Shown: positions 5,695 through 14,922 of the stretch, piece after piece | How the letters are laid out: each line of letters opens with the position of its first letter | Numbering within the stretch: the stretch's first letter is position 1 | Source of the DNA: Verrucomicrobiaceae bacterium | Lineage (GTDB): Bacteria; Verrucomicrobiota; Verrucomicrobiia; Verrucomicrobiales; Verrucomicrobiaceae | Reading direction: 5' to 3' | DNA length: 64,000 nt | Assembly: GCA_016795365.1 (NCBI GenBank) | Contig: JAEUHN010000015.1 | Coordinates: forward strand, 33,135-97,134 | Program-made: the position numbers and the translations under genes | The notes under the pieces: model-generated | Databases searched by the model: none | Seen by the model: only the letters and a program-made list of their open reading frames with translations | Told to the model about the DNA's origin: nothing

Positions 5695-7782
5695 ATGAAA
5701 TCGCCGTTTCTCCTCGCTCTCACTTTCTCCATCGCCTCCACCCTTGTCGCGCAGGAGGCGGCACAGCCGGAGTTGCCGCGGCCGTTGCGAGAGCTGAACA
5801 CGAGCTACTTCCCTTTCAATCGTCAGGCAGCGGCGAGCTGGAAGCTGCGCAAGGAGGAGATTCGCACCCGCATTCTCCTGGCCTCGGGCTTGTATCCGAT
5901 GCCGGCGAAGACGCCGCTCAAGGCCGTGGTGCATGGCCGCGTGGAGCGCGATGATTACACCATCGACCGCGTCTTCTTCGAGTCGTTCCCTGGTCACTTC
6001 GTCACGGGCAGTCTCTACCTGCCCAAGACCAAGCCGAAGGATGGCAAGATGCCCGGCATTCTCTGTCCGCACGGGCATTGGCCTAACGGACGATTCATGG
6101 ACAACGGTGCGGACACACCGGCGACCAATCACGAGCTGGCGATCGGTGCGGAGCGCTGGGAGAACGGGGCTCGCTCGCCATTGCAGGCGCGGCTGGTGCA
6201 GCTCGCGCGCATGGGATGTGCGGTGTTTTTCTATGACATGCTGGGCTATGCGGACTCGATCCAGATCGCGGAGCATCGCAGCGGCAAGCGTGCGGACCTC
6301 GATGGCTCGGAGCCGGGCACGTATGGACTCTACAGCGCGGCGGCGGATCTTCGGCTGCAATCGAACTTCGGTCTGCAAACCTGGAACAGCGTCCGTGCCC
6401 TCGACTTCCTCCTCTCGGTGAAGGGCGTGGACCCGGCGCGTGTGTCATGCACAGGGGCGAGCGGTGGTGGCACGCAGACGATGATCCTCGGAGCCATCGA
6501 TGATCGCCTCACGACGGCCTTCCCATGCGTGATGGTGTCCACCGCGATGCAAGGCGGATGCACCTGCGAGAATGCCTGCTACCTGCGCATTGGTCAGGGC
6601 AACATCGACATCGCTGCGGCCTTCGCGCCGAAGCCGATGGGCATGACTTCCGCTGATGACTGGACGATCGATCTCGAGCGCAAGGGGTTCCCCGACTTGC
6701 AGGCGGTTTGGAAGCAACTGGGCAAGCCCGACAACGTGGAAGCGCACTTCAACACGCACTTCAAACACAACTACAACCACGTCTCGCGCACGCAGATGTA
6801 TGGGTTCATGAACAAGCACTTCAAGCTAGGCTTCAAGGAGCCGGTGCTGGAGCGGGACTTTGTGTTCAGCACTCCTGCGGACCTCACGGTGTGGACGAGT
6901 GAGCATCCCAAGCCGGCGGGCGATCAGGTGGGCGGCGAGCACGAGAAGGCGCTGCTCAAGCACTGGAGCGAGGCGAATGACCAAGCGATCGGCAAGGACA
7001 CGAAGGTGCTGGCCACCGCCTGGCAGACCATGATCGGGCGTGGATTGCCGAGCGGAGCGGAGGTGAACTTCGACCTCCAGGACAAGCAGGACCGTGGCAG
7101 CTACGTGGTGCTCAAGGGCATCGTGCGAAATCTCAAAGAGAAGGAAGAGACGCCGGTCATCTTCCTGGGGCCGCAGGCCGATGACTGGAAGGGCTCAGTG
7201 GTGGTGTGGCTCACCGCTCGCGGGGTGGAGAGCTTTGGTGGCGAAGGCGGACCGCTCAGCCCCGAGGCCAAGAAGTTGATTGAAGCAGGCACGGCCATCG
7301 CTGTCCCCCAACTCTATCTGGCTGATGCCAAGGAGAACCCACATAACCCGGTGAAGTCGAAGGACACGACGCGACGCGAGTGGCAGTGGTCGGCCTGCTA
7401 CACCTATGGCTACAATCCCACCCTGCTGGCCTGCCGTGTGCACGACGTGCTGAACCTTGTCTCCATGATGAAGAATCATCCCGAGACTCAGCCGAAGCGC
7501 ATCTACCTCGCTGGCAGTGAAGGCATGGCTCCTGTGGCTGCGGCGGCGGGTGCGATGCTGAAGGGGGCGTTCGCAGGGGCGGTGCTCGATACCGAGGGCT
7601 TCCGCTTTGCTCAACTCAAGGACCAGTTCCATCCTGCCTTCGTTCCAGGTGCGGTGAAGTATGGCGACCTGCCAGCTCTCATCCAACTCTGTGCTCCTGC
7701 GAAGGTGACGCAGCTCGGCGAGGGCAAGGAACCGGGCGGTGCCGAAGCGGTCGCCAATGCGATCCTGAAGCTGACGAAGTGA
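5695..7782 (+). CDS. Exported alpha/beta hydrolase (acetyl xylan esterase/dienelactone hydrolase-like)
   Basis: 695 aa with a Sec signal peptide (MKSPFLLALTFSIASTLVAQ). The first half is an alpha/beta-hydrolase: the substrate-side loop GILCPHGHWPNG (about 121-132), the FFYDMLGYADS strand (178-188), and the nucleophile elbow GASGGGTQT with S256. Catalytic Asp and His should lie at about 330-365, where HNYNHVSR is seen. The second half repeats a hydrolase-like arrangement but its elbow region is LAGSEGM, without a proper G-x-S-x-G, so it looks like a non-catalytic lid or duplicated domain. This long architecture is common in verrucomicrobial and planctomycete genomes and is thought to act on carbohydrate esters outside the cytoplasm; the substrate is unknown. 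Confidence 0.8.
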   Translation: MKSPFLLALTFSIASTLVAQEAAQPELPRPLRELNTSYFPFNRQAAASWKLRKEEIRTRILLASGLYPMPAKTPLKAVVHGRVERDDYTIDRVFFESFPGHFVTGSLYLPKTKPKDGKMPGILCPHGHWPNGRFMDNGADTPATNHELAIGAERWENGARSPLQARLVQLARMGCAVFFYDMLGYADSIQIAEHRSGKRADLDGSEPGTYGLYSAAADLRLQSNFGLQTWNSVRALDFLLSVKGVDPARVSCTGASGGGTQTMILGAIDDRLTTAFPCVMVSTAMQGGCTCENACYLRIGQGNIDIAAAFAPKPMGMTSADDWTIDLERKGFPDLQAVWKQLGKPDNVEAHFNTHFKHNYNHVSRTQMYGFMNKHFKLGFKEPVLERDFVFSTPADLTVWTSEHPKPAGDQVGGEHEKALLKHWSEANDQAIGKDTKVLATAWQTMIGRGLPSGAEVNFDLQDKQDRGSYVVLKGIVRNLKEKEETPVIFLGPQADDWKGSVVVWLTARGVESFGGEGGPLSPEAKKLIEAGTAIAVPQLYLADAKENPHNPVKSKDTTRREWQWSACYTYGYNPTLLACRVHDVLNLVSMMKNHPETQPKRIYLAGSEGMAPVAAAAGAMLKGAFAGAVLDTEGFRFAQLKDQFHPAFVPGAVKYGDLPALIQLCAPAKVTQLGEGKEPGGAEAVANAILKLTK

Positions 7783-7870
7783 TCGCAGTCGGTGGCAATC
7801 GCGCCCCTGACATCTGCTTGCACCCCGGAGAGATTCGGCGACGTAACGCTCGTCTCTCCATTCATTCATC

Positions 7871-8512
7871 ATGTCCGCTGTTGCCCCTTCACAAATCATT
7901 GACGCGCTGAACTGGCGCTACGCCACCAAGGCTTTCGACGCCTCCCAAGTCATCCCACCCGCCACCTGGAAGTCTCTGGAAGAGAGCCTCGCGCTCACGC
8001 CATCGTCCTTCGGCTTGCAGCCGTGGAAGTTCTTGGTCATTGAGGACAAGGCCTTGCGCGAATCCCTGGTGCCCCATTGCTGGAATCAGCGACAGGTGGC
8101 TGATTGCTCGCACTTGGTTGTTATGGCGGTGAAGAAGGAGCTTACGGTCGCTGACCTCGATGCCTTCATCGCCCGAATGGTGGAGGTGCGCGGTGGCACG
8201 GCGGATGCGCTTGCGGGTTTCCGGAAGATGCTCGTGGGCGTCTATGATCAGGGCTACATGACCACTCAGTGGTCCAAGTCGCAGGCCTACATCGCCCTCG
8301 GTCAGTTCATGCTCGCAGCTTCATTGGTCGGCATCGACACCTGCCCCATGGAAGGCTTTGTGCCAGCCAAGGTGGATGAGGTTCTCGGCCTGCCGGAACT
8401 AGGCCTCACTGCAGCCGTGCTCTGCCCGGCGGGTTATCGTTCAGCCGATGATCGTTATGCATCGCTGCCGAAGGTTCGGTTCGCGCACGATGACGTGATC
8501 ATCCGCCGCTGA
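7871..8512 (+). CDS. NAD(P)H-dependent nitroreductase-family oxidoreductase
   Basis: 213 aa, normal length for the NfsB-type FMN nitroreductase family. Motifs: NWRYATKAFD near the N-terminus (FMN phosphate binding arginine and lysine), TPSSFGLQPWKFLVI (about 43-57), and the C-terminal CPMEGF and VLCPAGYRSADDRYASLPKVR. It should be a cytosolic homodimeric flavoprotein that reduces quinones or nitro compounds. The ATG is preceded by ATTCATTCATC rather than a Shine-Dalgarno sequence, as for several genes here. It stands alone between the hydrolase and a strong terminator. Confidence 0.9.
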   Translation: MSAVAPSQIIDALNWRYATKAFDASQVIPPATWKSLEESLALTPSSFGLQPWKFLVIEDKALRESLVPHCWNQRQVADCSHLVVMAVKKELTVADLDAFIARMVEVRGGTADALAGFRKMLVGVYDQGYMTTQWSKSQAYIALGQFMLAASLVGIDTCPMEGFVPAKVDEVLGLPELGLTAAVLCPAGYRSADDRYASLPKVRFAHDDVIIRR

Positions 8513-8528
8513 ACCTTGCCCAAAAGAC

Positions 8529-8561
8529 AAACCCCTCTCGGTGCCTGAGAGGGGTTTTTTT
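8529..8561 (+). terminator. Rho-independent terminator of the nitroreductase gene
   Basis: Stem AACCCCTCTC (8530-8539) pairs perfectly with GAGAGGGGTT (8547-8556) around a 7-base loop, followed by a run of T to 8561. It lies 16 bp after the nitroreductase stop; on the other strand the A-run could also serve the converging hldD gene. Confidence 0.9.
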
Positions 8562-8592
8562 GTGTCGGTCACTCTGGCTGGGCTGTGGGCGA

Positions 8593-9600
8593 TCAAGCGG
8601 CCTCATCACCCAGGCGCTTGTCGCCCATGAGATAGCCCTGCACGTAATCGCGCACGGACTCGGTCAATGGCGTGAGCGCGTCCTGATAGCCTGACTGGCG
8701 GAGACGCGTGATGTCGGCGCAGGTGTAGTATTGATACTTCGCGCGCAGTGTCTCGGGCATGTCCACGAACTCAATGTTGGGCTCGCGTCCGAGCGCGGCA
8801 AAGATCGCGGTGGTGAGTTGCACCCAGGAGTTCGCCTCGCCACTGCCGAGGTTGTAGAGTCCGGCTGCCATGGGGGCGTGGGCCAGGTGCAAGGTCATGC
8901 GCACCGCATCCTTCACGTAGAGGAAGTCGCGCATCTGTTCGCCATCTTTGAAATCGGGTCGATGCGAGCGGAAGAGCTGCACCTTGTTGGTGGCGAGGAT
9001 CTGGCCGTAGGCCTTGTGGACCACGCTGCGCATGTCCGCCTTGTGATCTTCGTTGGGACCGAAAACATTGAAGTATTTCAGGCCCACGATGCGCCGAAGG
9101 AGGCCGCTGCGCTGGGCCTGGAGATCGAAGAGATGCTTGCTGTAGCCATACATGTTGAGGGGGCGCAGCTTGTGCAGATCGGTCATGCGATCGTCCATGC
9201 CGTGACTGCCATCGCCATACGTGGCGGCGGATGAAGCATAGACAAACCGCGCACTGCGGGCGACAGCCCACTGGGCGAGGGTGCGCGTGTAATCGACGTT
9301 GTTCCGCATGAGGAAGTCGGAGTCGCGTTCGGTCGTGGCCGAGCACGCACCGAGGTGCAGAACGAGTTCCACATTGCCCAGGGAATCGGATTTCTCCTGC
9401 ACGCGTTTGAGCACCTCGTCGGCGTCGATGTAATCGGCAAACTTCAGTGGCACCAGATTGCGCCACTTTTCATCCGTGCCCAGGCGGTCGGAGATGATGA
9501 TGTTTTCAAAGCCTCGGCGGTTGAGTTCCCAGACGAGAGCACTGCCGATAAAGCCAGCGCCGCCCGTGACCAAAATGCGACAGTCAGATGATTTGAGCAT
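8593..9600 (-). CDS. hldD: ADP-L-glycero-D-manno-heptose-6-epimerase
   Basis: 335 aa. Extended SDR epimerase: Rossmann motif TGGAGFIG (12-19), HLGACSATTERD, SSAATYGDG, and catalytic YGYSK; FNVFGPNE and RDFLYVKDAV follow. These are specific to HldD (RfaD), which converts ADP-D-glycero-manno-heptose to the L-glycero form for the LPS inner core, in the cytosol. Start chosen at ATG 9600 because MLKSSDCRILVTGGAG fits the family; a longer open frame upstream (to 9810) has no family sequence. The ATG is preceded by CTTCATTCGTC. Implies a Gram-negative type outer membrane with heptosylated LPS. Confidence 0.95.
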   Translation of the reverse strand: MLKSSDCRILVTGGAGFIGSALVWELNRRGFENIIISDRLGTDEKWRNLVPLKFADYIDADEVLKRVQEKSDSLGNVELVLHLGACSATTERDSDFLMRNNVDYTRTLAQWAVARSARFVYASSAATYGDGSHGMDDRMTDLHKLRPLNMYGYSKHLFDLQAQRSGLLRRIVGLKYFNVFGPNEDHKADMRSVVHKAYGQILATNKVQLFRSHRPDFKDGEQMRDFLYVKDAVRMTLHLAHAPMAAGLYNLGSGEANSWVQLTTAIFAALGREPNIEFVDMPETLRAKYQYYTCADITRLRQSGYQDALTPLTESVRDYVQGYLMGDKRLGDEAA

Positions 9601-9658
9601 GACGAATGAAGGCGCGCAGTGTGGCGAGATGCCACCGGGTGCCAAGGTGGAAAATGAA

Positions 9659-9704
9659 GTGCCCGGCGCGCGGTCGGTGAGGTGCCGATCCGTGCGCCGG
9701 GCAC
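9659..9704 (-). terminator. Strong hairpin terminator between hypothetical gene and hldD
   Basis: Perfect 11-bp stem GTGCCCGGCGC (9659-9669) with GCGCCGGGCAC (9694-9704); the inner part also pairs partly. On the minus strand it follows the hypothetical gene's stop (9732) and is followed by TTCATTTTCC, so it probably ends that transcript. Confidence 0.6.
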
Positions 9705-9731
9705 GAGTTTCAAAAGGAGGAAAATGATCGC

Positions 9732-10256
9732 CTAGGCACCTTCGCACCACACCGTGGGCTTCGTCAGATGCGCGTAAGCTTCGGGTTGAGGATGCGAAGC
9801 CCCACCGCATCCCGAGATCGCGATGAAGTCGAGGGACTCAAGACTGCGCACCGCCGGGTAAAGCCATTCTTCGCCGCCGACTTGCAGCTTGGGCAGAAGG
9901 GCGGAACCAATCCGCTCAATCTCAATGCTGAGCAGGAAGGTTGGGGACTCGCCGTCGCAGCCCAGCGGAGTCTCCACCCAGCCGATGAGGCCGCTGTCGT
10001 TGATGAGATCCCAAATTTCGCCGCGCTCAAGATCGATCCGAACGGCGAATCCGACGCGAGCTTTGCCGCGAGGAGTCGAGGACGGTTGCACCAATCCGAA
10101 CACCACGTGAGTGAGCGATGGAGTGGGCGTAACATCCAGCTGGAAGCCGAAGCGCGAGGGCTTGGCAGGCACGGTCAGAGTGCCGAAGTTGAGCACGTCG
10201 AAGCCTTCGAACTGGGCTTCTGGGAGAGTGACGGGGAGAGGTGTGGTGATGGACAT
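9732..10256 (-). CDS. Hypothetical protein
   Basis: 174 aa from the ATG at 10256 (MSITTPLPVTLPEAQF), preceded by GGAGTT at a usual Shine-Dalgarno distance; an open frame 15 codons longer has no such site. No signal peptide, membrane helix or known motif. The sequence alternates hydrophobic and polar residues (FDVLNFGTLTVPAKPSRFGFQLDV; GKARVGFAVRIDLE; PTFLLSIEIERIG), which suggests an all-beta fold, perhaps a jelly roll. It contains a late ISGCGGASHP segment. I do not recognise the family. It ends in a strong hairpin and has an AT-rich upstream region, so it is probably a single-gene unit. Confidence 0.7.
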   Translation of the reverse strand: MSITTPLPVTLPEAQFEGFDVLNFGTLTVPAKPSRFGFQLDVTPTPSLTHVVFGLVQPSSTPRGKARVGFAVRIDLERGEIWDLINDSGLIGWVETPLGCDGESPTFLLSIEIERIGSALLPKLQVGGEEWLYPAVRSLESLDFIAISGCGGASHPQPEAYAHLTKPTVWCEGA

Positions 10257-10519
10257 GGGCGAACTCCAAAAGGGTGTTGGTGGTCTCGCTATAATTACCA
10301 CAACTATTTTGGAGATGCAAAATAATTTTCAGATTGAGTGAACAAAATAGAATTCCTTCGAGCCCCAGGACTCGACCGGCAAGGCATGCCAGGAGTTGGA
10401 GAATCGCCGAACGCGAAGATCTCGACGACCATCGATCCGTAGGGCTCGATATGACCACGACAAAGCGTGAACCAGTGGCCCACGGCTGAACATGCATCCA
10501 CCAGTGATCGAAGGGGACT

Positions 10520-13267
10520 CTAGCCCGTCGTTCTCAAACCTGACGCGACGGCGTTCACCGACACCAGCAAATCGGGGATGATGGCCTCGGCGGACTCGCT
10601 GTCACCGGAGGCTGCTTTTTGGCGCCAGAGTTTCAGGAGGTCGAGCTGCTGCTCGTGCAGCACGGTCAGCGGTTGCTCACGGATGGCCAGCGTGAAGGCC
10701 ATGCGTGGGCGACGATCTTCGAAGGAGCCTTGGAAGAGATCGGCGAGCACTTTCCGCGTGCGACGGAACTCGCCCAAGATGATGCCCAGGAACCTTTCGC
10801 GGACTTCGGCGTCAGGCACGAGGTCGGCATATCGGCGCATCCAGTTCTCGTTCGCGCTGACGATGGAGCTTTCGATGTTGGCGAGCACGTAGCGGAGGAA
10901 GGGATGCTTCGGTGCAGCCGCTTTGAACGTGGTCCACGCGGCGGGATCGTCGCGCTGGAGCCGCTCGAGGGCCGAGCCTGCTCCGAACCATCCTGGCAGG
11001 TAGAAGCGCGATTGTGTCCACGAGAAGACCCAGGGGATGGCACGCAGATCGTCCAGGGTGGCCTGGCCTGTGCGACGTGCGGGCCGGGAGCCGATGCGGG
11101 CGTTTTCCAGCGCGTCGATGGGCGTCGCCGTGCGGTAGAACTTCATGAAGTCCGGCTCGTGCAAGAGCGCGCGATAGGCATCGCGACTCCACAAGGCGAG
11201 CTGGTCGAGCAAGGGCGCGAGTGGATCGGCTTCCTTCACCGCACCCCGATGTGCGGCAGTGGCTGCGGAGGCCGAGGCCATGAGCACTTCCACATTGTAA
11301 ACCGCCGAGGCGAAGTGCGCATACTTCTGCCCGATGGTCTCGCCCTGCTCCGTCATGCGAAGGCATCCCTGGAGCGAGCCTGAGGGTAGAGCTTCCATGA
11401 AGAAATGGGTAGGTCCTGCACCGCGACCGACGGTGCCGCCGCGACCGTGGAAGAAGATCGGCTTCGCGCCGTGGGCGAGTGTTGTGTGCGCCAGCTCGTT
11501 CTGTGCGCGATGCAGCGCCCACTGGCTGGCCAGGATGCCGCAGTCCTTGTTCGAGTCCGAGTAGCCCACCATCATCTGCAGTGAAGGCTCGGCCTGGGCC
11601 TGCACGCTGCGTTTCGTGACCGGGTGCGAGAGGAATTTCGCCACGATGCCGGGACCGGCTTCGAGGTCGGCCATGGTCTCAAACAGAGGCGTGACGGGCA
11701 GCGGGCAACGCAGCCCCTCGGGCGTCCACTCGGCGAGCCCGGCCTCGCGAGCGAGGAGGTAAACGATGAAAAGATCCTCCACGCGCCGGGTCATGGAAAC
11801 GATGAGCGCGCCGAGCCCTGCATTGCCATACTGAGAGCGATGGTCCGCGAGCACACGATGGCAGGCCAGCACGGTGTCGGCCTCGGGTCCGGCGGACATG
11901 CCGGGGGCGAGGAAGGGGCGAGGGGAGGCAAGTTCTTGTTCGAGGAAGGCACGCTTGCGTTCCACGGTCCAGGATTCGAATGACGCACCGCCTTCGATGC
12001 CAGCGGTGGCGAGGAGTTGAGCCAGAGCCTTCTCGTGGAAGGCGGAGTTTTGTCGCACATCGAGCGAGGCTGAGTGAAAGCCGAAGGCCGCGATCTGGCG
12101 CCGGAAGGGCACGATCAATTCGCGCACCAGCGCGCTCGCACCACTGCCCTCCAGCGACGACGCGACGACATCGAGGTCCGCCTGCAAGTCGGTTGGCGCG
12201 CGGTAGCCTCCAGTGGACTCAGGATGCTCGATGGCGAGCAGCACCTTGGCCCGCATCAGATACACGGCGGCGCGCCAGGGCTCCTCGCGATTGCGCTCCA
12301 AGATGTAGCGCACATCCACGCCGGGCTGGCCGTCGAGTTCCGCCGCGAGGCGGTCCATCAGCGACTGCAAGGTGGGAGGCACGGGCTGGAAGAGCACACT
12401 CAGCGGCAACTGGTGAGCGAGGGCTTCGAGAGCGCGACGCTGCACACGGAGGGCGTTGGTGCGGAGCGCTCGCAAGGCCTTGCAGGTCACATCGGCGGTG
12501 ACGAAGGGATGCCCGTCGCGGTCGCCGCCGATCCAGGTGCCGAATTTCACCAGCGGCGGCAGATGATCGAGCGCAGCTGCATCAAATCCCGCACCCTCCC
12601 AGGCCTCGCGCAGATGAATGTGCGCACGCGCAAGTGTCTCGGGGAAAACTTCACGCAAGTAGTGGAGTGCGTTTTGTAGTTCGGCGTCGATCGTTGGCCG
12701 CGTGACGTGAATCTCGCCCGTGCGCCACAGGCCTTCGAGCTGCACCTCCAGCATCCGCTTCACCCGCAACTGCTCGCGCGGCGTGTAGTCGGCGTTCTCG
12801 TGCCGGTTCATCAGCGCGTAGATCTCATTGTGGCGCTCGCGAGCGGTGTCGCGCTTGGACTCCGTCGGGTGCGCGGTCAACACGGGTTCCACGAGCACCG
12901 AGCGGAGCACCTTGAGCATCTCGTCTTGCTTCAAGCCCGAGGCGATCATCCGCCCGAGATTGTCTGCCCACAGACCTTTCTCAGAGGCGGACCCATGCCG
13001 GGTCTCGCGCAGACGTCGCACTCGTGAGGCGGTGCGTTCTTCCACGATGTTGAGCAGCTGGAAAGCAATCGAGTAGGCCTGGCCGAGCTGTCGGTCGGTG
13101 GCCGAGGCATTAATGGCACCGGTGCCCACCCAGGGCAGGCGTTTAGCCAGCTCACCCTCGCCCAGCCGCGTGAGCGTGGTGGCGAAGGCTTCCATGAGGA
13201 ATTTCAGGTCGGCTTCCAGCAGGCGGAAGCCGTAGGTCAGGAGAGATTCGGGGGCTTGGTCGGACAT
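10520..13267 (-). CDS. ppc: Phosphoenolpyruvate carboxylase
   Basis: 915 aa, normal for bacterial PEPC. Catalytic signatures: VLTAHPTESKRDT (active His), GGDRDGHPFV, the hallmark GYSDSNKDCGILASQWAL, HGRGGTVGRGAGPTH, and IPWVFSWTQSRFYLPGW. It ends SGLRTTG, close to the conserved C-terminal 'NTG'. It carboxylates PEP to oxaloacetate to refill the TCA cycle. ATG at 13267 (MSDQAPESLLTYGF) chosen; a TTG 13 codons upstream is possible but less likely. The kinase-like gene ends 42 bp upstream on the same strand and might share its transcript. Confidence 0.97.
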   Translation of the reverse strand: MSDQAPESLLTYGFRLLEADLKFLMEAFATTLTRLGEGELAKRLPWVGTGAINASATDRQLGQAYSIAFQLLNIVEERTASRVRRLRETRHGSASEKGLWADNLGRMIASGLKQDEMLKVLRSVLVEPVLTAHPTESKRDTARERHNEIYALMNRHENADYTPREQLRVKRMLEVQLEGLWRTGEIHVTRPTIDAELQNALHYLREVFPETLARAHIHLREAWEGAGFDAAALDHLPPLVKFGTWIGGDRDGHPFVTADVTCKALRALRTNALRVQRRALEALAHQLPLSVLFQPVPPTLQSLMDRLAAELDGQPGVDVRYILERNREEPWRAAVYLMRAKVLLAIEHPESTGGYRAPTDLQADLDVVASSLEGSGASALVRELIVPFRRQIAAFGFHSASLDVRQNSAFHEKALAQLLATAGIEGGASFESWTVERKRAFLEQELASPRPFLAPGMSAGPEADTVLACHRVLADHRSQYGNAGLGALIVSMTRRVEDLFIVYLLAREAGLAEWTPEGLRCPLPVTPLFETMADLEAGPGIVAKFLSHPVTKRSVQAQAEPSLQMMVGYSDSNKDCGILASQWALHRAQNELAHTTLAHGAKPIFFHGRGGTVGRGAGPTHFFMEALPSGSLQGCLRMTEQGETIGQKYAHFASAVYNVEVLMASASAATAAHRGAVKEADPLAPLLDQLALWSRDAYRALLHEPDFMKFYRTATPIDALENARIGSRPARRTGQATLDDLRAIPWVFSWTQSRFYLPGWFGAGSALERLQRDDPAAWTTFKAAAPKHPFLRYVLANIESSIVSANENWMRRYADLVPDAEVRERFLGIILGEFRRTRKVLADLFQGSFEDRRPRMAFTLAIREQPLTVLHEQQLDLLKLWRQKAASGDSESAEAIIPDLLVSVNAVASGLRTTG

Positions 13268-13309
13268 GAACTCGGTTCTCAAAGCAGGAACAGTGCCCGA
13301 CTGCAAGAA

Positions 13310-14917
13310 TCACCGCCGGGTGAGGTCAAAGGTGACCGAGGCATCCGCTGGCGTGGGCTGCTCGTCCACCCGCCAGACCACGCTCTGATGCCGCGAAAAC
13401 ACGAGCACGGAGTAGTTCGACAGCCGTCTCGAATAATCGCCGCGGTCGGTGCGATTCCACACCTTGATGCTCTGAATCGGGCGCTCGCTGCCGAGGTCGA
13501 TCTGCACCCAAGGTGTGTCCGTGTTGTCCTTGCTGTGATAAATGCCCTTGTCGTTCCAGTTGCCGCTAGTGTTGCCGTCATTGATCCGCGCAGCGCTGGT
13601 GCCCCAGGCAGAGTCTTTGGCCGCGGCCTTGGAGAGGGGAGCAATGTTGGTGCCGCCAGAGAAGACCTCGATCTCCGCCAGATTGAGAGTCGCTGTGCCG
13701 GGAATTTCCACGCGCACATACTGCCCCATCACGCCTTCGCTCGGTGCCAGAGCGGCAGCAGTGCTCGTGGACGATGAGGACAGGGGCTCCGCCTCCACCG
13801 TGCCGCCCAGTTTTTGAACCACGAGTTTGCGCAGCTCCTGCGGCCAGTTTGATCCCCAGTGGCTGCTCATCCAGACGAAGAATCCAATCACTGCCACGAG
13901 GGCGGTAAGATTGAAGACAATCGCGAACATGCCGCGCGAGCGTTTCGTCGGTGCCGGAGCCGCAGGCGTCTCCTTTCGAGCCACGGTTGGACGCACAACC
14001 GGCGTGGGTCCTGGATTTGGAGCCGCCGGTTGCGCCGCAGGCACGGGCGTCATCGACTGCGGCGCTGGCCAGACTGGAGCCGGATAGGCGGGCATCATCG
14101 CCGGATAAACCGGCACCGTGTAGCCGATGCCGGTGCTTTGCAGCAGATCGAGCGCCTGCTGTGCCGAGGCGGGCCGCATCGTAGGATCATAGCGCAGCAG
14201 CCAGACCAGCCAGTCATGAAACGCCGGATCGAGATCCGCACGACGATGACGGAAGGACTTCAAATCAAACGAAGCCCACGCAGCATCGAGCTGTTCCGTG
14301 GCCGCGTGTTCCACCGGATCGCGACCTGTTAGCAATGCGATCAAGGTGGCACCCACGGAAAACAAGTCGCTCTGGATGGTTGCATCGCCACCGGCCAGTC
14401 GTTCGGGAGCGCGGAAGCGCAGCGTCTCATCGGGCTGATCGTAACGGCAGGCGGCGAGCCCCCAGTCCTGAAGCTGAATCTCCACGCCACCGCCCGGATG
14501 GTCTGCGATGATGACGTTGCTCGGTTTCACGTCCCCGTGATGCAGACCGAGTTCCTCCCCAGCCTGCAGCGCCATCACCAACTGCGCTGCGACGGCACGC
14601 GCATCTTGAAGCATGAGCTGCCGCTGTCGCACAAACTCCCAGCCCGTGAGCCCAGGGGAAAACTCGTGCACAATGGCGAAGTCGTCATCGTCCTGGTCAA
14701 TGTCCAGCAACCGAGCCACCTGCGGGTGCTCCAGGTTCAGCACGTAGGGCAGCGTGATCTGAAGCACACCACGATCCACCGGGCAGCCCACATGCTGGCT
14801 GCCAAGCAGTGCCTTGATGCGGACGTGGCGGCCATTGGCAATGCAGCGACCACGGTAAATCTTGCCGGACGGGCCGACGGCGATCTGGTCTTCAGGCGTG
14901 TAGGGATCGAGTGACAA
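13310..14917 (-). CDS. Ser/Thr kinase-like membrane protein with discoidin-like C-terminus
   Basis: 535 aa. Protein kinase fold: Lys in HVRIKAL (K35), catalytic loop HHGDVKPSN (D129, N134), a DWG in place of DFG (151-153), and APE at 170-172. HGD replaces HRD, and the glycine loop is weak (AVGPSGKIYRG). A Pro-rich linker (about 265-325) leads to one membrane helix (about 329-349) and a C-terminal 160 residues with F5/8-type-C/discoidin features (VEIPGTATLNLAEIEVF, KDNTDTPWVQIDLG, SIKVWNRTD). Start is a TTG at 14917, five bases after the DUF4175-like stop; the exact start is uncertain. Cytoplasmic kinase with an exported carbohydrate-binding-like sensor is inferred; kinase activity is not certain. 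Confidence 0.75.
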   Translation of the reverse strand: MSLDPYTPEDQIAVGPSGKIYRGRCIANGRHVRIKALLGSQHVGCPVDRGVLQITLPYVLNLEHPQVARLLDIDQDDDDFAIVHEFSPGLTGWEFVRQRQLMLQDARAVAAQLVMALQAGEELGLHHGDVKPSNVIIADHPGGGVEIQLQDWGLAACRYDQPDETLRFRAPERLAGGDATIQSDLFSVGATLIALLTGRDPVEHAATEQLDAAWASFDLKSFRHRRADLDPAFHDWLVWLLRYDPTMRPASAQQALDLLQSTGIGYTVPVYPAMMPAYPAPVWPAPQSMTPVPAAQPAAPNPGPTPVVRPTVARKETPAAPAPTKRSRGMFAIVFNLTALVAVIGFFVWMSSHWGSNWPQELRKLVVQKLGGTVEAEPLSSSSTSTAAALAPSEGVMGQYVRVEIPGTATLNLAEIEVFSGGTNIAPLSKAAAKDSAWGTSAARINDGNTSGNWNDKGIYHSKDNTDTPWVQIDLGSERPIQSIKVWNRTDRGDYSRRLSNYSVLVFSRHQSVVWRVDEQPTPADASVTFDLTRR

Positions 14918-14922
14918 AGGGC

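Noticed and set aside
10257..10519. Possible small gene or RNA between the hypothetical gene and ppc
   Set aside because: Short frames on both strands (e.g. 10304-10501 minus) have no recognisable motif or ribosome site and there is no tRNA fold; the AT-rich part near 10290-10330 is more likely the promoter of the hypothetical gene.
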